Of a stretch of 64,000 bases of DNA, positions 17,104 to 26,471 are shown in pieces; the stretch's first letter is position 1; each line of letters begins with the position of its first letter. Made by a program: the position numbers and the translations under genes. The notes below the pieces were generated by a model that worked only from the letters and a program-made list of their open reading frames with translations, had not been told where the DNA came from and searched no databases. The stretch is from NCBI RefSeq assembly GCF_043497005.1, contig NZ_JBIEKE010000002.1, positions 806,001 through 870,000 of the forward strand, given 5' to 3'. This stretch comes from Halobacillus_A sp043497005. GTDB lineage: Bacteria > Bacillota > Bacilli > Bacillales > Halobacillaceae.

Positions 17104-17934
17104 TTATTCATTGATCTTAATAAGTCCAGGATCTAATAATTCATATCCTTTTTCTTTAAAACCTTCCACGATATCTGGTATTGCTTCAGCCGTCCACTCT
17201 CGGTCGTGCATGAGTAAATTAGCCCCAGGCACTAACAGTTCGGTATTAACCATAATATCAGCTAGAGAGTCAGCATTTTGATAATCAGCTTCCCAATCAT
17301 ACCCGTATGTCCAGTTCATTAACAACATGCCTTCTTCTTTAGCAATCTGTTCAGTCAATTCTGTATTTTGACCAAAAGGGGCTCTAAAGAATTCGGGGCG
17401 CTCCCCAATAATCTCTTCAATTTGGTCATTAAGCTCTACTATTTCAGATTTCTGCTCTTCTTTTGAGATGTCTTGTAAAGAAGCGTGAGTCATCGTGTGA
17501 TTTCCAATTGCGAAACCTAAATCATGTATTTTTTTTAATGTTTCTTTTTTCTCAGGCGTATTGATAAAGTGTCCATTCACAAAAAAGATAGCAGGCGCTC
17601 CTAATTCATGTAGTGTTTCCGCCATTTCCAGCCCGTATTTGTCTGGTGCATCATCAAATGTAAGAAGAACTACATCCTCTGAAGCATCATCGATTGGTTC
17701 AAATGCCCAAACCTCATTCATTATGTATTCCGGTTTAGAAGGGGATTCCTCTACTTCTTCTCCTTGATCCTCTTCTTCTTCATTGCTTTCATTTTCTTCT
17801 TCTTTACCTTCCCCATCCTCATTTCCCTCTATTACGTCCTCTTCTGCCTTTTCACTCTCATCCTTATGGGCTTGACTATCACTGCACCCCACCAAAATAA
17901 TCAGTATGATGAATACACTCAAAAAACCTTTCAC
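17104..17934 (-). CDS. Lipoprotein polysaccharide deacetylase (NodB fold)
   Basis: The 276-residue protein has a lipoprotein signal with LVGC (cysteine 17), then about 45 residues of Glu/Asp-rich linker, then a NodB domain (about 75-270). The catalytic motifs are visible: TFDDAPD with metal and base aspartates, metal site NHTMTHAS (H-x3-H), RAPFG, and a terminal LLMHDREWT in place of the usual LLHD. It is therefore expected to de-N-acetylate a cell-wall or capsule polymer on the outer face of the membrane; substrate unknown. The acidic linker may span part of the wall. Confidence 0.88.
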   Translation of the reverse strand: MKGFLSVFIILIILVGCSDSQAHKDESEKAEEDVIEGNEDGEGKEEENESNEEEEDQGEEVEESPSKPEYIMNEVWAFEPIDDASEDVVLLTFDDAPDKYGLEMAETLHELGAPAIFFVNGHFINTPEKKETLKKIHDLGFAIGNHTMTHASLQDISKEEQKSEIVELNDQIEEIIGERPEFFRAPFGQNTELTEQIAKEEGMLLMNWTYGYDWEADYQNADSLADIMVNTELLVPGANLLMHDREWTAEAIPDIVEGFKEKGYELLDPGLIKINE

Positions 17935-18525
17935 TCTTTTATTACCCCCAAATTTACTTTATATGTATATTCCTATTATAAAGGAAGTATTTAATTTTCA
18001 CTATCGTTTTACAAAATTTTTGTTTGTAATTTTCAACTGTGACTTATGAACCAGAGGATGATTTTTAATTCGAAAGAGTTGACACTGAACAGGGGAAGTT
18101 TTATTCTGTGTAATGGCCTGCTATTTGTGGGCTTTTTTATTTTGAACGTCTATCCTTTTAGGATCAGCAGAATTCGACACTCTTGTTGTTTCGTTTTATA
18201 AGAGGATGGGTACTATAACGTATGGTACAATCATCTCATTTCTTATTCCATTATACTATTCAACATTTTCCCTCTGAATGGTTCTTAACTTTTTATATTC
18301 ACAGTCCCCCACTGGAATATAAACGAATGAAAGACGAGTGGTGGCAAATAATAATACCACTTCACATTATGTACGATCTTCTAGATAAAGTTCATTGACT
18401 GAAAAAGAGGCTTTTAAGTCTGGTGACTTCTCTTGAGATGAGATGATGGTTAACTTTGGGGATAGAGCAAAGACAAGATGTTATACCAGCTAAGCTCTCT
18501 AAATAAGTCGGAAAGGATGTTTGAT
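17935..18525. other. Deacetylase-opuD intergenic region
   Basis: About 590 nt without a convincing gene. A TTGACA (18079-18084), 17-nt spacer, TATTCT (18102-18107) promoter-like pair points toward opuD, but a GGCC...GGGC hairpin with TTTTTTA follows within 35 nt. Whether it drives opuD from over 400 nt away is doubtful. The rest has no visible structure. Confidence 0.4.
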
Positions 18526-20055
18526 ATGCAACAAGTCTCGAAAGTGTTTTACATTTCCGTTGTTGTAGCTGTATTGTTCATCATTTGGGGTGTATTACCA
18601 GACTCCTTGCTACAATCAGCGAACCTTTCAACGGTAACAACGAATGTGCAAGGATTCATAACAGACAAATTTGGCTGGTTTTACTTACTCTCTGCAACAG
18701 GCTTTCTTATTTTTGCCATCTATTTGATTTTTTCTAAATACGGAAAGCTTAAATTAGGAAAGGAAGAAGATGAGCCTGAATACCCTTACATTACTTGGTT
18801 TGCTATGTTGTTTAGTGCCGGTATGGGGATTGGACTTGTTTTCTGGGGAGCAGGGGAACCGCTCTCCCACTTCCATGCCCCACCGGGTGTTGAAACAGAG
18901 CCTCAAAGTCAGGAGGCTGCCAGAGAAGCTATGAAGTACAGTTTCTTTCACTGGGGCTTTCACCCGTGGGGAATTTATGCAGTACTCGCACTCGCACTAG
19001 CTTACTTCAAATTTAGAAAAGGCGCTCCAGGTGTTATTAGTGCAGCATTAGTACCATTATTAGGGGAAAAAAGAATTAAAGGTCCTATTGGTACAGCCGT
19101 GGATTTCATTGCAGTATTCGCTACTATCTTCGGTGTTGCTACATCCTTAGGTTTAGGTGCATTACAGATTGCAAGTGGTTTATCATTCTCATTTGATGGA
19201 ATTGATAATACGTTTGGACTTCAGCTTTTAATTATTGTGATTGTAACTGTGCTGTTTATGACTTCAGCGATGACTGGTTTAAATAAAGGGATCAAGTATT
19301 TAAGTAATACGAATATTGTGTTAGCTCTGCTACTCATGTTCTTCCTTTTATTCGCAGGTCCTACCAACTTTATTATGGATTATTTCACATCAACCTTTGG
19401 CTCTTATGTACGCGATTTACCTTATATGAGCTTTAGAATGACGCCATTCTCAGAAGACAATACGTGGGTCGCTGACTGGACTATCTTCTACTGGGCCTGG
19501 TGGATTTCATGGGCTCCATTTGTTGGAACATTTATCGCTCGTGTATCTAAAGGACGAACCATACGTGAATTCATTTCTGGTGTATTATTAGTACCTACAA
19601 TCTTCGGCGCACTTTGGTTCTCCGTATTTGGCGGAACGGCTATTAACCTGGAATTTTTTGAAGGTATAGACGTATACTCTGATGTTAGTGAATTAGGTGC
19701 AGAAGTTGCGTTATTCTCCAGTCTTCAGCACATCCCGCTGGGTGGAGTTATGACAGTAATTGGTCTATTGCTGATCAGCACGTTCTTTATTACTTCTGCT
19801 GACTCTGCAACATTTGTGTTAGGTATGCAGACGACAAACGGCAGTCTTAACCCTGCATTAAAAGTTAAATTCATCTGGGGGCTCATTCAAGCAGGTGCAG
19901 CCGCAATCCTGCTTTGGCAGGGCGGTTTAAATTCCTTGCAGACCGCAGCCATTATCGCAGCCTTCCCTTTCACCTTTATTATGATTCTCATGTGTTTCTC
20001 CTTGTTTAAAGAGTTTCAAAATGAAGGTAAAAAAATCGGACTTAAGAGAAAGTAA
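18526..20055 (+). CDS. opuD: BCCT family glycine betaine transporter
   Basis: A secondary, sodium-coupled transporter that imports glycine betaine or related osmolytes. The 509-residue protein has twelve predicted membrane helices and the family signatures GMGIGLVFWGAGEPLSHF and YWAWWISWAPFVGTFIARVS, whose tryptophans form the betaine-binding aromatic box. Start ATG 18526 follows GAAAGGA; a second ATG three codons earlier is too close to the ribosome site. Length matches OpuD (about 512). No cytoplasmic extension is visible. Such transporters fit salt adaptation. It is monocistronic, with hairpins after the stop. Confidence 0.94.
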   Translation: MQQVSKVFYISVVVAVLFIIWGVLPDSLLQSANLSTVTTNVQGFITDKFGWFYLLSATGFLIFAIYLIFSKYGKLKLGKEEDEPEYPYITWFAMLFSAGMGIGLVFWGAGEPLSHFHAPPGVETEPQSQEAAREAMKYSFFHWGFHPWGIYAVLALALAYFKFRKGAPGVISAALVPLLGEKRIKGPIGTAVDFIAVFATIFGVATSLGLGALQIASGLSFSFDGIDNTFGLQLLIIVIVTVLFMTSAMTGLNKGIKYLSNTNIVLALLLMFFLLFAGPTNFIMDYFTSTFGSYVRDLPYMSFRMTPFSEDNTWVADWTIFYWAWWISWAPFVGTFIARVSKGRTIREFISGVLLVPTIFGALWFSVFGGTAINLEFFEGIDVYSDVSELGAEVALFSSLQHIPLGGVMTVIGLLLISTFFITSADSATFVLGMQTTNGSLNPALKVKFIWGLIQAGAAAILLWQGGLNSLQTAAIIAAFPFTFIMILMCFSLFKEFQNEGKKIGLKRK

Positions 20056-20078
20056 AATATAATCTACGACATATGAAC

Positions 20079-20172
20079 TGCCCCTGTCCAAGCAGACAGG
20101 GGCAGTCATAAAAACGGCTGAACGGCTTTAGCTCTTAATTTCAGAGTTAAGGCCGTTTTCCTTTTTTCTATA
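20079..20172 (+). terminator. opuD tandem terminator hairpins
   Basis: First hairpin: TGCCCCTGTC (20079-20088) and GACAGGGGCA (20095-20104), without a T-run. Second: AACGGC pairs with GCCGTT across an AGCTCTTAA/TTcAGAGTTAAG stem (about 20122-20159) and is followed by TTCCTTTTTT. The second is the more typical terminator. Confidence 0.7.
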
Positions 20173-20513
20173 GCACGCAGTACAGCCTCATTTATTTTAT
20201 GAAAACGTGATCAATTGGTTAAATTTCTGACAGATAAATGCCTACTGCTTCCTTGAATATGTGCGTCTCGTCCTACCTTCAATCAAGCATTTCACTTTAC
20301 CAATATAATTTCCTTCTTATTAAAAAATTAAAAATCCCCCATTAAAAGAAGTTTATTAATGAAATAGTATTCTTTTTACATAAATAAAACTACGATAACA
20401 AATCAATTAAGTAGAAAACACTGCTTTTGCATTATGATAACAATTAGATAACATAGCGTCGTTCTATCATGTTCTTTGATACACTTTGTTTTATAGAAGG
20501 AGTGGTAAAAGAG
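20173..20513. other. Leader region upstream of the Slp-like gene
   Basis: AT-rich sequence of about 340 nt with no supported gene, repeat or clear promoter. Only the ribosome site AAGGAG near 20498 is obvious. Confidence 0.5.
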
Positions 20514-20915
20514 ATGATACGATTCGCAATGAGCGGCATACTTATATTCAGCTTGTTTGTCAGCCTTCTATCAGGATGTCAAGCAGGTAATGAAGATATA
20601 AAAGTAATAAGCGCTAAACCCTCAGGATATGAAATTAACCTCTATACCCATCCAGATGATGAAAAACAAGCCAAAGAATATATGGAAGCTTTATTAAACT
20701 GGAAGACAAGTCAAGAAGATGACGATTTTTTAGCTTTCAATGAGACTACAACAAATACAAAAGATATCGACCTCACATCTGATCAATTACCCGCTCTTAT
20801 TATCTATAAAGAAGGTCAAGCAATCCAAACCATTACGGGTGAAGATACAAGTCCTACTGATATCATAGATACATTAGAAAACACTGTGGCCCTTACTGAT
20901 AATCAAAACTCCTAA
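20514..20915 (+). CDS. Small lipoprotein, Slp-like
   Basis: The 133-residue protein has a lipoprotein signal ending LLSGC (cysteine about 19). Residues 35-130 look like a compact alpha/beta domain with LPALIIYKEGQAIQ, reminiscent of the cis-proline half of a thioredoxin fold, but there is no CxxC. B. subtilis places slp, the small peptidoglycan-associated lipoprotein, between pdhD and speA; this gene has the same position, which is the main reason for the name. The start at 20514 follows AAGGAG; a GTG four codons earlier is possible. Confidence 0.7.
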   Translation: MIRFAMSGILIFSLFVSLLSGCQAGNEDIKVISAKPSGYEINLYTHPDDEKQAKEYMEALLNWKTSQEDDDFLAFNETTTNTKDIDLTSDQLPALIIYKEGQAIQTITGEDTSPTDIIDTLENTVALTDNQNS

Positions 20916-20939
20916 GCCAAAACTGGTTAGGAGTTTTTC
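20907..20939 (+). terminator. Slp-like gene terminator
   Basis: CTCCTAA and TTAGGAG pair around GCCAAAACTGG, overlapping the stop codon, and run into TTTTTC. Confidence 0.8.
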
Positions 20940-21202
20940 ATCTTAGAGAAATTATAGTCTTAATCGTGTCTCCTCAGGGAATGCCGCCGTTTCCCGATCA
21001 TCGGAAAACTCGTCTACTTACGTTAAGCTGTGCCGTTAGGAGAGTACAATAGACAGCAGCACCCTTACGATGGTACCGTAAAAAAATGCAGGAAGAGAAG
21101 ACAGAAGCAATTCCATAGGCCGCAGTGCAAGGAGATTTTCGGTCTTCTCCTAAGAAATGCGGTAATTTGTTCTTTTTCTCCCAATAGAAACGAACCAGCC
21201 TA
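20940..21202. other. Slp-pdhD intergenic remnant
   Basis: About 260 nt with no gene. It has locally higher GC, with fragments such as GCCGCCGTTTCCCG and AAGGAGATTTTCGGTCTTCTCC, that look like a decayed copy of the intergenic repeats. No confident alignment to a specific copy was possible by eye. Confidence 0.35.
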
Positions 21203-21240
21203 AAAACTCCTAAGCCAATTCAATTTGGCTTAGGAGTTTA
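21203..21240 (-). terminator. pdhABCD terminator
   Basis: On the minus strand AAACTCCTAAGCCAAA and TTGGCTTAGGAGTTT form a 15-bp stem followed by TTTTAGG, directly after the pdhD stop. Confidence 0.85.
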
Positions 21241-21248
21241 ATTAAGCT

Positions 21249-22658
21249 TTATTTAGTGATGTGAATAGGCTGACCCATAGCAACTTCAGCTGCTTCCATT
21301 GTAATCTCCCCAAGAGTAGGGTGAGCATGAATGGTAAGAGCTAAGTCTTCTGCTGTCATTCCCGTTTCAATGGCTAATCCCAGCTCAGCAATCATATCAC
21401 TAGCGTTTGGACCTGCAACTTGTGCGCCAATTACCAGTCCATCATCTTTGCGAGTGATTAGCTTTAAGAAACCGTCACTATCGTTAAGAGACAAGGCACG
21501 TCCATTCGCTCCAAATGGGAACTTAGAAGCGTTAACTTCGTAGCCTGCGTCTTTTGCTTCTTGTTCCGTATATCCTACAGAAGCTAATTCTGGATCAGAG
21601 AAGACTACAGCTGGAATACCAAGGTAGTCAATTTCTGATTTTTCGCCTGCAATAACTTCAGCGGCGATTTTTCCTTCATAAGAAGCTTTGTGAGCTAATG
21701 GTGGTCCATCTACGATGTCACCAATTGCATAAATGTTATCGATGCTTGTACGGCATTGTTTATCGGTTTGAATAACACCTTTATCGCTCATTTCAACACC
21801 TAGTTCTTCAAGACCGATTTCATCAGTGTTTGGACGACGACCTACTGTAACCAGCACGTAATCAGCATCAACTGTTTTCTCTTCGCCTTTTACTTCATAA
21901 GTTACAGTTACGCCATCTTCCTTCTCTTCCACACCTTTAGCCATCGCGTTTGTAACAACGTCAACGCCCTTTTTCTTAAGACGGCGTTTAACAAGAGAAG
22001 ACATTTGCTTTTCGAATCCACCAAGAATGTCTTTTGTACCTTCCAGAATCGTCACTTCTGTGTCGAAGTTGGCATAGGCAGTACCTAATTCAGTACCAAT
22101 GTATCCTCCGCCAATGACAACCATTTTCTTCGGTACTTCTGTTAAAGCTAATGCGCCAGTAGAATCAATCACACGATCTGAAAATTTGAAAGATGGAATC
22201 TCGATAGGACGAGACCCTGTAGCGATAATGCAGTTGTTAAACGTGTAAGTTTGAGAGTTTTTATCATCCATAACACGTACTGTATTCTTGTCAACAAAGT
22301 AAACCTCACCTTTTACAATGTCTACTTTATTTCCTTTTAACAGACCTTCAACACCGCCGGTAAGCTTGTCAACTACTCCGCTTTTCCACTCCTGCACTTT
22401 AGAGAAATCAACGGTCGTATTTTCAGATTTGATACCCATGTCATCTGCACCTTTGGCATGTTCAAAGCGGTGACCTGCTTGAATAAGTGCCTTCGAAGGT
22501 ACACAGCCGACGTTTAAGCAGACGCCTCCAAGGTTTCCCTTGTCAACAATCGTAACGTTTTGTCCTGTTTGAGCAGCACGGATGGCAGCTACATAGCCGC
22601 CAGGACCTGCTCCTACTACTAATGTGTCTAACTCAATTGGAAAATCTCCTACTACCAT
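21249..22658 (-). CDS. pdhD: Dihydrolipoyl dehydrogenase (E3)
   Basis: E3 reoxidises the lipoamide of pyruvate dehydrogenase with FAD and NAD. The 469-residue protein shows the FAD Rossmann motif VVGAGPGGYVAA, the redox disulfide GGVCLNVGCVPSK, the NAD site VVIGGGYIGTELG, and the C-terminal HAHPTLGE active-site pair. It starts 3 nt after the pdhC stop, so translation is coupled. Last gene of the operon; a strong terminator follows. Confidence 0.97.
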   Translation of the reverse strand: MVVGDFPIELDTLVVGAGPGGYVAAIRAAQTGQNVTIVDKGNLGGVCLNVGCVPSKALIQAGHRFEHAKGADDMGIKSENTTVDFSKVQEWKSGVVDKLTGGVEGLLKGNKVDIVKGEVYFVDKNTVRVMDDKNSQTYTFNNCIIATGSRPIEIPSFKFSDRVIDSTGALALTEVPKKMVVIGGGYIGTELGTAYANFDTEVTILEGTKDILGGFEKQMSSLVKRRLKKKGVDVVTNAMAKGVEEKEDGVTVTYEVKGEEKTVDADYVLVTVGRRPNTDEIGLEELGVEMSDKGVIQTDKQCRTSIDNIYAIGDIVDGPPLAHKASYEGKIAAEVIAGEKSEIDYLGIPAVVFSDPELASVGYTEQEAKDAGYEVNASKFPFGANGRALSLNDSDGFLKLITRKDDGLVIGAQVAGPNASDMIAELGLAIETGMTAEDLALTIHAHPTLGEITMEAAEVAMGQPIHITK

Positions 22659-22661
22659 ACT

Positions 22662-23978
22662 TTACGCCTCCATCATAATAAGTTGTGGATCGTTCAGTAA
22701 ACGCTTGATGTTATTCATTGCATGTTGAGCTGTCGCACCGTCGATCATACGGTGGTCAAAGCTTAAGGAAATAGCAAGTACTGGAGCTACAACTATCTCA
22801 CCATCACGGACTACTGGTTTCTCTGCAATACGACCAATTCCAAGAATAGCTACTTCAGGGTGGTTGATGACAGGTGTAAACCACTGTCCACCAGCAGAAC
22901 CAATATTGGTGATCGTTGTAGAAGCACCTTTCATTTCGTCTGATCCTAGCTTACCATCTCTAGCTTTTACAGCCAATTCATTTACTTCACTAGATATAGA
23001 GAAGATTGATTTACGGTCTGCATCTTTAACTACAGGTACAAGAAGTCCCTTATCTGTATCCGCTGCAATACCAATATTATAATAGTGTTTCTGAATAATT
23101 TCATCCGTATTATCATCTAGAGAAGTATTTAGCACTGGATATTTCTTAAGTGTAGAAACTAGTGCTTTTACAACATACGGAAGATAAGTTAACTTAATAT
23201 CCTGTTCTGCTGCTACAGCTTTAAATTTCTTACGGTGAGACACTAATTCAGTAACATCTACTTCATCCATTAGAGTAACGTGAGGAGCAGTATGCTTGGA
23301 ATTAACCATCGCTTTAGCGATTGCCTTACGGATTCCACTCATTTTCTCACGAGTCTCAGGATAAGCTTCGCCTGCTGCAGGTGCTTGTTGTTCAGTAGAT
23401 TCCGTAGAAGCTGTTTCTTCTGCCGTATCTTCAGCTGCTTGTTCTTTAGTTGCAGAAGTTTGTTCTCCACTTAGGAAACTGTCAACGTCTTCTTTTAACA
23501 CACGGTTGTTCTTGCCTGAACCTTGAACTTTACGGATGTCCACGTCATTATCACGCGCATATTTACGCACTGAAGGCATCGCAATAACACGTTTGTCATC
23601 ATCAGCATCGTCTTCTTCAGCTTGTGCTGCCGGCTGCTCATCTTTCGTTTCTTGTTTTTCTTCTTGTTTAGGAGCTTCTTCTTTTTCTTCTTTAGGTTCT
23701 TCTTTAGGTTCCTCTTGAGAGTCATCAGCTGAATCTTCAGAACCATCATCGATGGTAATAATGACTGTACCTACAGTTGTTGTTTCACCTTCATCTACAT
23801 GAATGTCTTTAACAGTTCCATCGACTTGAGAAGGAATTTCTACAACTGCTTTGTCGTTCTGTACTTCACAAAGCACATCGTCTTCTTTTACTTCGTCACC
23901 TGGCTTTACAAACCATTTTGCGATTTCACCTTCATGGATACCTTCACCAATATCAGGTAGTTTAAATTCAAACGCCAC
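22662..23978 (-). CDS. pdhC: Dihydrolipoamide acetyltransferase (E2)
   Basis: The E2 core moves the acetyl group to coenzyme A. The 438-residue protein has one N-terminal lipoyl domain (1-78, lipoyl lysine in VQNDKAVVEIPS), a long acidic Glu/Lys/Gln linker (80-130), an E3/E1-binding domain (about 132-168, starting RVIAMPSVRKYARD), a second linker, and a catalytic domain (about 210-438) with the terminal SFDHRMIDGA (H-x3-D-G). One lipoyl domain is the Bacillus arrangement. The linker is more acidic than usual, in keeping with a salt-adapted host. Confidence 0.97.
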   Translation of the reverse strand: MAFEFKLPDIGEGIHEGEIAKWFVKPGDEVKEDDVLCEVQNDKAVVEIPSQVDGTVKDIHVDEGETTTVGTVIITIDDGSEDSADDSQEEPKEEPKEEKEEAPKQEEKQETKDEQPAAQAEEDDADDDKRVIAMPSVRKYARDNDVDIRKVQGSGKNNRVLKEDVDSFLSGEQTSATKEQAAEDTAEETASTESTEQQAPAAGEAYPETREKMSGIRKAIAKAMVNSKHTAPHVTLMDEVDVTELVSHRKKFKAVAAEQDIKLTYLPYVVKALVSTLKKYPVLNTSLDDNTDEIIQKHYYNIGIAADTDKGLLVPVVKDADRKSIFSISSEVNELAVKARDGKLGSDEMKGASTTITNIGSAGGQWFTPVINHPEVAILGIGRIAEKPVVRDGEIVVAPVLAISLSFDHRMIDGATAQHAMNNIKRLLNDPQLIMMEA

Positions 23979-24003
23979 AGGTATTACCTCCTATTATTAG
24001 AGA

Positions 24004-24981
24004 TTAAAAGTTCACTACTTTATTTACTTTTTCCACAATGTCATTGTGGTTTGGAAGCCAAACTTCTTCAGCTTGTGTAAATGCATAAACCGTATCAGGA
24101 GCAGAAACTCTAAGAACGGGTGCTTCAAGGTGAAGGATCGCTTTTTCTTGAATTTCAGAAACAACATTAGATGCAATTCCTGCTTGTTTCTGAGCCTCTT
24201 GAACGACTACCGCGCGATTAGTCTTCTCAACGGAAGCTAAGATCGTCTCGTAATCAACAGGGCTTACCGTACGCAAGTCAATCACTTCTGCACTAACGCC
24301 GTCTTTTTCTAGTTCTTCAGCTGCTTTTAAACAGGAGTGAACCATTGCGCCGTAAGCTACTAAAGTAACGTCTGTTCCCTCACGCTTAATTTCAGCTTTA
24401 CCAAGTTCAACCGTATACTCTTCTTCAGGAACTTCTTCGCGGAATGAACGGTAAAGTTTCATATGCTCTAAGAAAATAACCGGGTCGTTGTCGCGGATGG
24501 ACTGAATAAGAAGTCCTTTAGCGTCGTAAGGGTTAGAAGGAATAACTACTTTTAGTCCAGGCTGCTGAGCCATTAAACCTTCAAGACTGTCTGCGTGGAG
24601 TTCAGGTGTGTGCACACCGCCTCCAAAAGGAGAGCGAACGGTAATCGGCATTGAACGCGTGTTACCAGTACGGTAACGATAACGAGCCATTTGGCCGCTG
24701 ATCGCATCCATTGTTTCATAAACGAAACCAAAGAATTGAATTTCTGGAACCGGTCGAAATCCAGTTAGAGCAAGTCCAATTGACATACCGCCAATTCCTG
24801 ACTCAGCAAGAGGCGTGTCAAATACGCGCTCTTCCCCAAATTCATCTTGAAGACCTTCAGTCGCACGGAATACGCCGCCGTTTTGACCAACATCTTCACC
24901 GAAAACCAGCACGTTTTCATCATTTTTAAGTTCTGTGCGCATCGCATCAGTGATGGCTTGAATCATTGTCATTTGTGCCAT
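24004..24981 (-). CDS. pdhB: Pyruvate dehydrogenase E1 beta subunit
   Basis: With PdhA this forms the thiamine-diphosphate E1 that decarboxylates pyruvate. The 325-residue protein is full length and shows VLVFGEDVGQNGGVFRAT (the Glu activates ThDP), DTPLAESGIGGMSIG, and RSPFGGGVHTPELHAD. It follows pdhA by 3 nt and precedes pdhC by 25 nt. Confidence 0.97.
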   Translation of the reverse strand: MAQMTMIQAITDAMRTELKNDENVLVFGEDVGQNGGVFRATEGLQDEFGEERVFDTPLAESGIGGMSIGLALTGFRPVPEIQFFGFVYETMDAISGQMARYRYRTGNTRSMPITVRSPFGGGVHTPELHADSLEGLMAQQPGLKVVIPSNPYDAKGLLIQSIRDNDPVIFLEHMKLYRSFREEVPEEEYTVELGKAEIKREGTDVTLVAYGAMVHSCLKAAEELEKDGVSAEVIDLRTVSPVDYETILASVEKTNRAVVVQEAQKQAGIASNVVSEIQEKAILHLEAPVLRVSAPDTVYAFTQAEEVWLPNHNDIVEKVNKVVNF

Positions 24982-24984
24982 GAT

Positions 24985-26067
24985 CTACTTCGACTCCTTT
25001 TCCTTGTATTCTTCATATTGCTCCTGCAAGTTTGAAGGCATCTCTTCGTACATATTTTCCATTAGATCTGTAACTTTTTGTTTAGGAGTATTATCTGCTT
25101 CTTTAATCGCTGCTTTAACTTCTTCTTTCGCTTGTTCGATGACTTTATTTTCTTCTTCTTCAGACCATAGATCTTTAGCTTCTAGGAATTTACGGAAACG
25201 TACAATCGGGTCTTTCTCTTCCCAGTCACTGTCCATATCTTCTGTACGGTAACGTGTAGGGTCGTCACCAGCCATCGTGTGCGGACCATAACGGTAAGTC
25301 ATCGTTTCAATCAACGTAGGACCCTCTCCGTCTACAGCACGCTGACGAGCTTCTTTTGTAGCTGCATAAACAGCAAGAACGTCCATGCCGTCAACCTGAA
25401 TACCTTCAATACCAGCAGCTACAGCTTTTTGTGCAATAGTCTGGGCAGCAGACTGCTTATCAACTGGTACGGAAATAGCAAATTGGTTGTTTTGCACCAC
25501 AAAAACAGCTTGTGCACCAAAAGCTCCAGCGAAGTTAATGCCTTCGTAGAAGTCACCTTGTGAAGCACCGCCATCTCCAGTGTAAGTAATTGCAATTGCG
25601 TCTTCTTTACGTTTTTTGAAGCCTAATCCAACACCGGCCGCCTGTGTAATTTGAGCACCGATGATGATTTGAGGACTCACAGCGTTAACTCCTTCAGGCA
25701 TCTGATTCCCTTTGAAGTGACCACGGGAGAATAAGAAGGCTTGATATAGCGGAAGTCCCTGCCAAATCAACTGTGGAACATCACGATATCCTGGAAGGAT
25801 AAAGTCTGCTTTATCTAAAGCATACTGGCTTCCTAACTGAGATGCTTCTTGTCCTGCCGTAGGAGCGTAGAACCCTAAACGTCCTTGTCTGTTTAGTGCA
25901 ATTGAACGTTGGTCCAGGATTCGTGTATATACCATACGCTTCATAATTTCTTTTAGATCTTCATCAGAGAGATCAGGCATAGCGTCTTCATTGACAACTT
26001 CGCCCTTTTCGTTAAGGATTTGAAACATTTCAAACTGATTTTCGATGTTCTCGAGAACTCGTTTCAA
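24985..26067 (-). CDS. pdhA: Pyruvate dehydrogenase E1 alpha subunit
   Basis: This is the ThDP-binding half of E1. The 360-residue protein shows the ThDP motif GDGGASQGDFYEGINFA(x)...QNN and the regulatory-loop region YRYGPHTMAGDDPTRYR. The TTG at 26067 is the best start: GGAAGAGGTGG precedes it, and it gives an N terminus like other PdhA proteins. A longer in-frame ATG lies upstream without a ribosome site. It heads the pdhABCD operon. Confidence 0.96.
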   Translation of the reverse strand: MKRVLENIENQFEMFQILNEKGEVVNEDAMPDLSDEDLKEIMKRMVYTRILDQRSIALNRQGRLGFYAPTAGQEASQLGSQYALDKADFILPGYRDVPQLIWQGLPLYQAFLFSRGHFKGNQMPEGVNAVSPQIIIGAQITQAAGVGLGFKKRKEDAIAITYTGDGGASQGDFYEGINFAGAFGAQAVFVVQNNQFAISVPVDKQSAAQTIAQKAVAAGIEGIQVDGMDVLAVYAATKEARQRAVDGEGPTLIETMTYRYGPHTMAGDDPTRYRTEDMDSDWEEKDPIVRFRKFLEAKDLWSEEEENKVIEQAKEEVKAAIKEADNTPKQKVTDLMENMYEEMPSNLQEQYEEYKEKESK

Positions 26068-26261
26068 AGTAATCCACCTCTTCCTTTCTATTTTTAAAAT
26101 TGGATGCTGCATTTAGCGTTCCCAAAAAAGTAAAAAAACTGTACCGATTTCCTCTTATTGAATTTACCCTTAACCAAACTTTATTAATCCTAGCTGGTCT
26201 ATAAGCTAAACTGTTACAATTTTAGTAAGTTGATAATTGGTACAATGTATTTTCCTACTGT

Positions 26262-26290
26262 AGTTTAGCTCAATCTTTCTCAACCGTCAA
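26262..26290 (-). promoter_or_regulatory. pdhA promoter candidate
   Basis: Minus-strand TTGACG (26285-26290), 17-nt spacer and TAAACT (26262-26267). It would give a leader of about 190 nt. The remainder of the 400-nt gap between pdhA and ykyA is AT-rich with no gene; no riboswitch was recognised. Confidence 0.5.
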
Positions 26291-26430
26291 TAAGTCTATT
26301 TTTAAATAACCATAAAGAATTGTTACAGTATTTAAGGTTAAGGTGTTAATTGATCCCATCGATAAGTTTAGTACTGTACCACTCAATTTTGTTGCCTGTA
26401 TTAATTTTACGTTTTTTTATATAGAGATGC

Positions 26431-26466
26431 AAATAAAAAAACCAGCTGATTCTTGTCAGCTGGTTT
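26431..26466 (-). terminator. ykyA terminator
   Basis: AACCAGCTGA (minus, 26465-26456) pairs with TCAGCTGGTT (26449-26440) and is followed by TTTTTTATTT. Confidence 0.9.
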
Positions 26467-26471
26467 TCTGC

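Noticed and set aside
18079..18107. TTGACA-17-TATTCT promoter for a possible small RNA before opuD
   Set aside because: A hairpin with T-run follows within about 35 nt, leaving no room for a useful RNA; distance to opuD exceeds 400 nt.
23495..23749. Lys-rich 84-residue frame on the minus strand
   Set aside because: It is a shifted reading of the Glu/Lys linker of pdhC.
26068..26430. Riboswitch or T-box in the pdhA leader
   Set aside because: No specifier, antiterminator or known aptamer core was recognised; only a promoter candidate is visible.
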